From positions 1-6,931 of the forward strand of contig CACZON010000255.1 in the NCBI GenBank assembly GCA_902782805.1: a stretch of 6,931 nucleotides of DNA, given 5' to 3'. The DNA comes from Oscillospiraceae bacterium (GTDB taxonomy: Bacteria > Bacillota > Clostridia > Oscillospirales > Acutalibacteraceae). Of this stretch, positions 4,733 to 6,931 are shown piece after piece (position 1 is the stretch's first letter; every line of letters starts with the position of its first letter). Below the pieces are notes generated by a model. That model was not told the DNA's origin. It did not search any database and saw only the letters and a list, made by a program, of their open reading frames with translations. The position numbers and the translations under genes are program-made.

Positions 4733-6583
4733 ATGCTCAATTACTGGAACCGGCAGGACAATCCTGCTACATTCGAAACGCTGGAAGAAGTCCGCGCGAA
4801 CGCACCGGGCGTTACTTCCAAACTTTCCGGAGCCGGAAGATTCAAACAGATCCTCAATCCCGCACTGGAAAATTTCCCGAACGATCTTGCGTATTTCTAC
4901 CGCTCCCCCGACATCTACGGTGCGGAGACCGGCGCAAGAAACAATACGACGTTTATCGTCTTTGCGCCGTGCAGAATGGAAACCAAAGAGGAAGGAAAAG
5001 CGTATCTTGAAGGACTCGGTCTGATCCGTTTGATCGACGAAGCGATCGGAACCATCATCCTTCAGATGCCGCAGAAGGCGGAAGGCTATACCGAGGACGA
5101 TCTCCAGTATAGCTATACGCTCTACAACGCGCTTCTAAGCCAGAAGGCATTCATCGAAATCGACGGCGAACGCTGCGTCCCCGCGGAGAGCGAATACTGC
5201 GGCGGCTACGGCAAAACCTACATGTTCGGCGTCGATGCAGGCGCGACCTTCATGAATAATTTCGTTGCCGGTTCGCGCGACGAGCTGATCGGCCGCGTCG
5301 CCGGATATTTCACATACGGCGGCGAGATGTCCGAAGAAGTTACCGTCAGCCAGTACGTTCCCGCTTTTATCGTAAACGGAACGACGACCGCGATCCGCAA
5401 ATTCCGCGAGGCGAACAAAACGGACGCCTACAAGCTCGCCGAAGGAATCTCCTGCTTCTTTAATCAGGCACTCCCGATCCGCGAAGTCCGCACCGCCGAG
5501 GACCAGGACGGAAAGATCGGCTGCTGGATGGAAAAAGCCTTCCGCAGCATGTTCATGTTCCTCCAGCGTACCTCCAACGTTCAGACGAAATATCTTGAAC
5601 CGCGCGTCACCAACTGCTATCAGGGTTACGTCCCCGCGCCGGCGATCACCCGCTTCGCGCTCTCGCGCCGCAATCCGATCCTCAACGAAAAAACCGTCAT
5701 CGGCAATCTTCAGGTTACGTTCATCAAGGATTCCGAAACCTTCAGCGATATGAAGAGCCCCGGCGGCATGATGTCCGAACCCGGCGACTATCTCGACACC
5801 TGGTATGAAGTGCTGCCGCAGGAAGTTCTCAATAACACCGCTCCCGAGCACAGCGTTCCGCTTTTGCTCGCGAACCACGGCGGCGGCGACGACGTGCTGA
5901 TGTTCCTCGATGAAACCGGCATCCTGCTGACGGCCGGCGAGCAGAACTTCGCGATCGCGGCGCCGATGCACAGCGGCATCACCCTCATCGGCGGAGAGCT
6001 TCTCCCCCGCTTCGCCAAGTATATCCTCTCGAAATATCCGGCGCTCGATCCGGAACGCGTCTGGGTCACCGGTTATTCGATGGGCGGCTGGGCAACCTAC
6101 CACTGCATCTCGCATCACCCGGAAGTTTTCGCGGCTGCCTGCCCGATGGCAATGCCGCTGCGCGATCTGCCGGATTCCGCCGCAGAGCTCTACAAGAAGT
6201 ACGATCTGCCGGCGATGATCATCTCCTCGACCTACGATTTCGCGGCCTGGGACGCAGAGAACAACCATCTTAACGATGGCGGGCGCGACTTCCTCCAGAC
6301 CTACTGCAAATTCAACGGCATCGCGCCGGTTGAAGAATTCGATTACGTCAAATACCCCGTGATCGGACGTCCGTTCGATTCGCTCGAGATCACAACCGTC
6401 AACGGCGAATGGCGCAACGGCGAATGGCTCATCAAGAACGACAAGGGCGTTCCGATGATCGGCATGAACGTAACCGAATACCTGATGCACTCGCTCTGGC
6501 CGGGCTACGGCGATATCGCTTACAATTTCTTCAAGCATTACCGCCGGGATCAGAAAACCTCCGAGATCATCTATACCGAATAA
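4733..6583 (+). CDS. Tandem alpha/beta hydrolase (pseudo-domain plus active esterase-like domain)
   Basis: A 616-residue protein with no signal peptide or membrane segment, so probably cytoplasmic. The C-terminal half (about 370-616) is an alpha/beta hydrolase. It has the oxyanion-region NHGGGDD (381-387), nucleophile elbow GYSMGG with Ser449, probable acid Asp502 in STYDF, and His586 in HSLWPG. The last resembles the H-x-WPG of PHB-depolymerase and feruloyl-esterase-type enzymes, so ester hydrolysis is likely; the substrate is unknown. The N-terminal half repeats the layout: strand TTFIVFAP (72-79), strand GTIILQMP (106-113), elbow-like FGVDAGA (165-171) with Asp168 where Ser is expected, then VPAFIVNG (209-216), which matches LPAMIISS before Asp502. 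Residues 1-372 contain no histidine, so this half cannot hold a Ser/Asp-His triad and is probably non-catalytic. The gene has its own promoter and terminator and is monocistronic. A shorter family member lacking the N-half, or a non-esterase role, cannot be excluded. Confidence 0.85.
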   Translation: MLNYWNRQDNPATFETLEEVRANAPGVTSKLSGAGRFKQILNPALENFPNDLAYFYRSPDIYGAETGARNNTTFIVFAPCRMETKEEGKAYLEGLGLIRLIDEAIGTIILQMPQKAEGYTEDDLQYSYTLYNALLSQKAFIEIDGERCVPAESEYCGGYGKTYMFGVDAGATFMNNFVAGSRDELIGRVAGYFTYGGEMSEEVTVSQYVPAFIVNGTTTAIRKFREANKTDAYKLAEGISCFFNQALPIREVRTAEDQDGKIGCWMEKAFRSMFMFLQRTSNVQTKYLEPRVTNCYQGYVPAPAITRFALSRRNPILNEKTVIGNLQVTFIKDSETFSDMKSPGGMMSEPGDYLDTWYEVLPQEVLNNTAPEHSVPLLLANHGGGDDVLMFLDETGILLTAGEQNFAIAAPMHSGITLIGGELLPRFAKYILSKYPALDPERVWVTGYSMGGWATYHCISHHPEVFAAACPMAMPLRDLPDSAAELYKKYDLPAMIISSTYDFAAWDAENNHLNDGGRDFLQTYCKFNGIAPVEEFDYVKYPVIGRPFDSLEITTVNGEWRNGEWLIKNDKGVPMIGMNVTEYLMHSLWPGYGDIAYNFFKHYRRDQKTSEIIYTE

Positions 6584-6595
6584 TCCGAACCAAAA

Positions 6596-6631
6596 AAGAA
6601 CCGCCGCTTCCGGACCGGAAGCGGCGTTCTT
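6596..6631. terminator. Strong bidirectional terminator between convergent genes
   Basis: CGCCGCTTCCGG (6602-6613) pairs perfectly with CCGGAAGCGGCG (6615-6626). The stem extends, after a bulged C at 6601, through AAGAA/TTCTT. The very tight turn at 6614 will open slightly to make a loop. On the plus strand it starts 13 bp after the hydrolase stop and runs into TTCTTCGTTT. On the minus strand it starts 8 bp after the HAD gene stop and runs into TTCTTTTTTGG, a better U-tract. It should end both convergent transcripts. Confidence 0.9.
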
Positions 6632-6638
6632 CGTTTGA

Positions 6639-6931
6639 TTATCCGTTTTTCCCCAGATATTCCGTCACGTGAAAAAGGCTTTTCAGTACCGTTTCCGAGA
6701 GCGCTTTCATCTCTTCGGTCGCCGGAAGAAGATCGGGCACCATGATCGGCCGAAGGCCGCCGGCGAAAGCCGCCTTGATTCCGTTGTAGGAATCCTCGAT
6801 TGCAAACGTACGCCCCGGGAGAACGCCGAGCGTTTCGCAGGCAAACAGAAAAATATCCGGCGCAGGCTTGCTCTTTTTGACCGATTCGCCCGTGATCACG
6901 GCATCGAAGAACGGCAGAATGCCCGCGTCCC
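6639..6931 (-). CDS. HAD-superfamily phosphatase, beta-phosphoglucomutase-like (C-terminal part)
   Basis: Only the last 97 or so codons are inside the window; the reading frame continues without a stop to the right edge, so the start and the nucleophile motif DxDx(T/V) are missing. The visible part begins DAGILPFFDAVITGESV and contains HAD motif III, KKSKPAPDIF, with the conserved Lys. Motif IV follows, FAIEDSYNGIKAA, whose Glu-Asp pair holds Mg2+. It ends with the usual GGLRPIMVPD strand and a C-terminal helix. This combination is typical of subfamily IA enzymes of the beta-phosphoglucomutase/phosphoglycolate phosphatase group, which hydrolyse or isomerise sugar phosphates in the cytoplasm. 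The GTG at 6899 is internal and not the start. It is convergent with the hydrolase gene and there is no sign that they work together. Confidence 0.88.
   Translation of the reverse strand, partial: DAGILPFFDAVITGESVKKSKPAPDIFLFACETLGVLPGRTFAIEDSYNGIKAAFAGGLRPIMVPDLLPATEEMKALSETVLKSLFHVTEYLGKNG

Noticed and set aside
5135..6538. A 467-codon open frame on the minus strand across the hydrolase gene.
   Set aside because: It is antisense to a gene with a complete catalytic triad, strong promoter and ribosome site. Its composition (Val, Asp, Arg, His, Ala-rich, no recognisable motif) is that of a shadow produced by GC-rich codons.

Overview
The window looks like a chromosomal segment from an uncultured, moderately GC-rich Bacillota, probably a gut or rumen clostridium of the Oscillospiraceae/Christensenellales sort. 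This rests on near-consensus sigma-A promoters, GGAGG-type ribosome sites before almost every gene, and two lipoproteins with a short signal peptide followed by a Ser/Glu/Ala/Pro-rich tether. The taxonomic call is an inference. I see no mobile element, CRISPR array, tRNA or rRNA.

Layout. Positions 1-60 hold no recognisable gene. A hairpin terminator (64-100) closes a minus-strand lipoprotein gene with a beta-propeller-like sensor region (112-1125). That gene has its own extended -10 promoter (1182-1210), built into a perfect 12-bp inverted repeat (1195-1229). Upstream of it, five minus-strand genes lie head to tail with gaps of only 18-41 bp: GNAT acetyltransferase (4554-4087), YD-repeat lipoprotein (4063-3170), DinB-like four-helix protein (3128-2592), P-loop kinase (2573-1944) and class I SAM methyltransferase (1910-1251). 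They look like one operon driven from a TTGAGA-17-TATAAT promoter at 4594-4622.

Back to back with that promoter, a second strong promoter (TTGACA-17-TATACT, 4655-4683), with an 18-bp palindrome at its start site, drives a plus-strand gene for a 616-residue protein (4733-6583). Its C-terminal half is an alpha/beta hydrolase with an apparently complete Ser449-Asp502-His586 triad. Its N-terminal half looks like a second, degenerate alpha/beta hydrolase with Asp at the nucleophile position and no histidine. A strong bidirectional terminator (6596-6631) separates it from a convergent HAD-family phosphatase gene that runs off the right edge (6639-6931).

Function. No defence or biosynthetic system of a known type is present. 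The operon combines small-molecule-modifying enzyme families (acetyl-, phospho- and methyl-transfer, plus a DinB-fold protein) with an exported lipoprotein. A detoxification or modification role is possible but unproven. The most unusual object is the tandem active/pseudo alpha/beta hydrolase.
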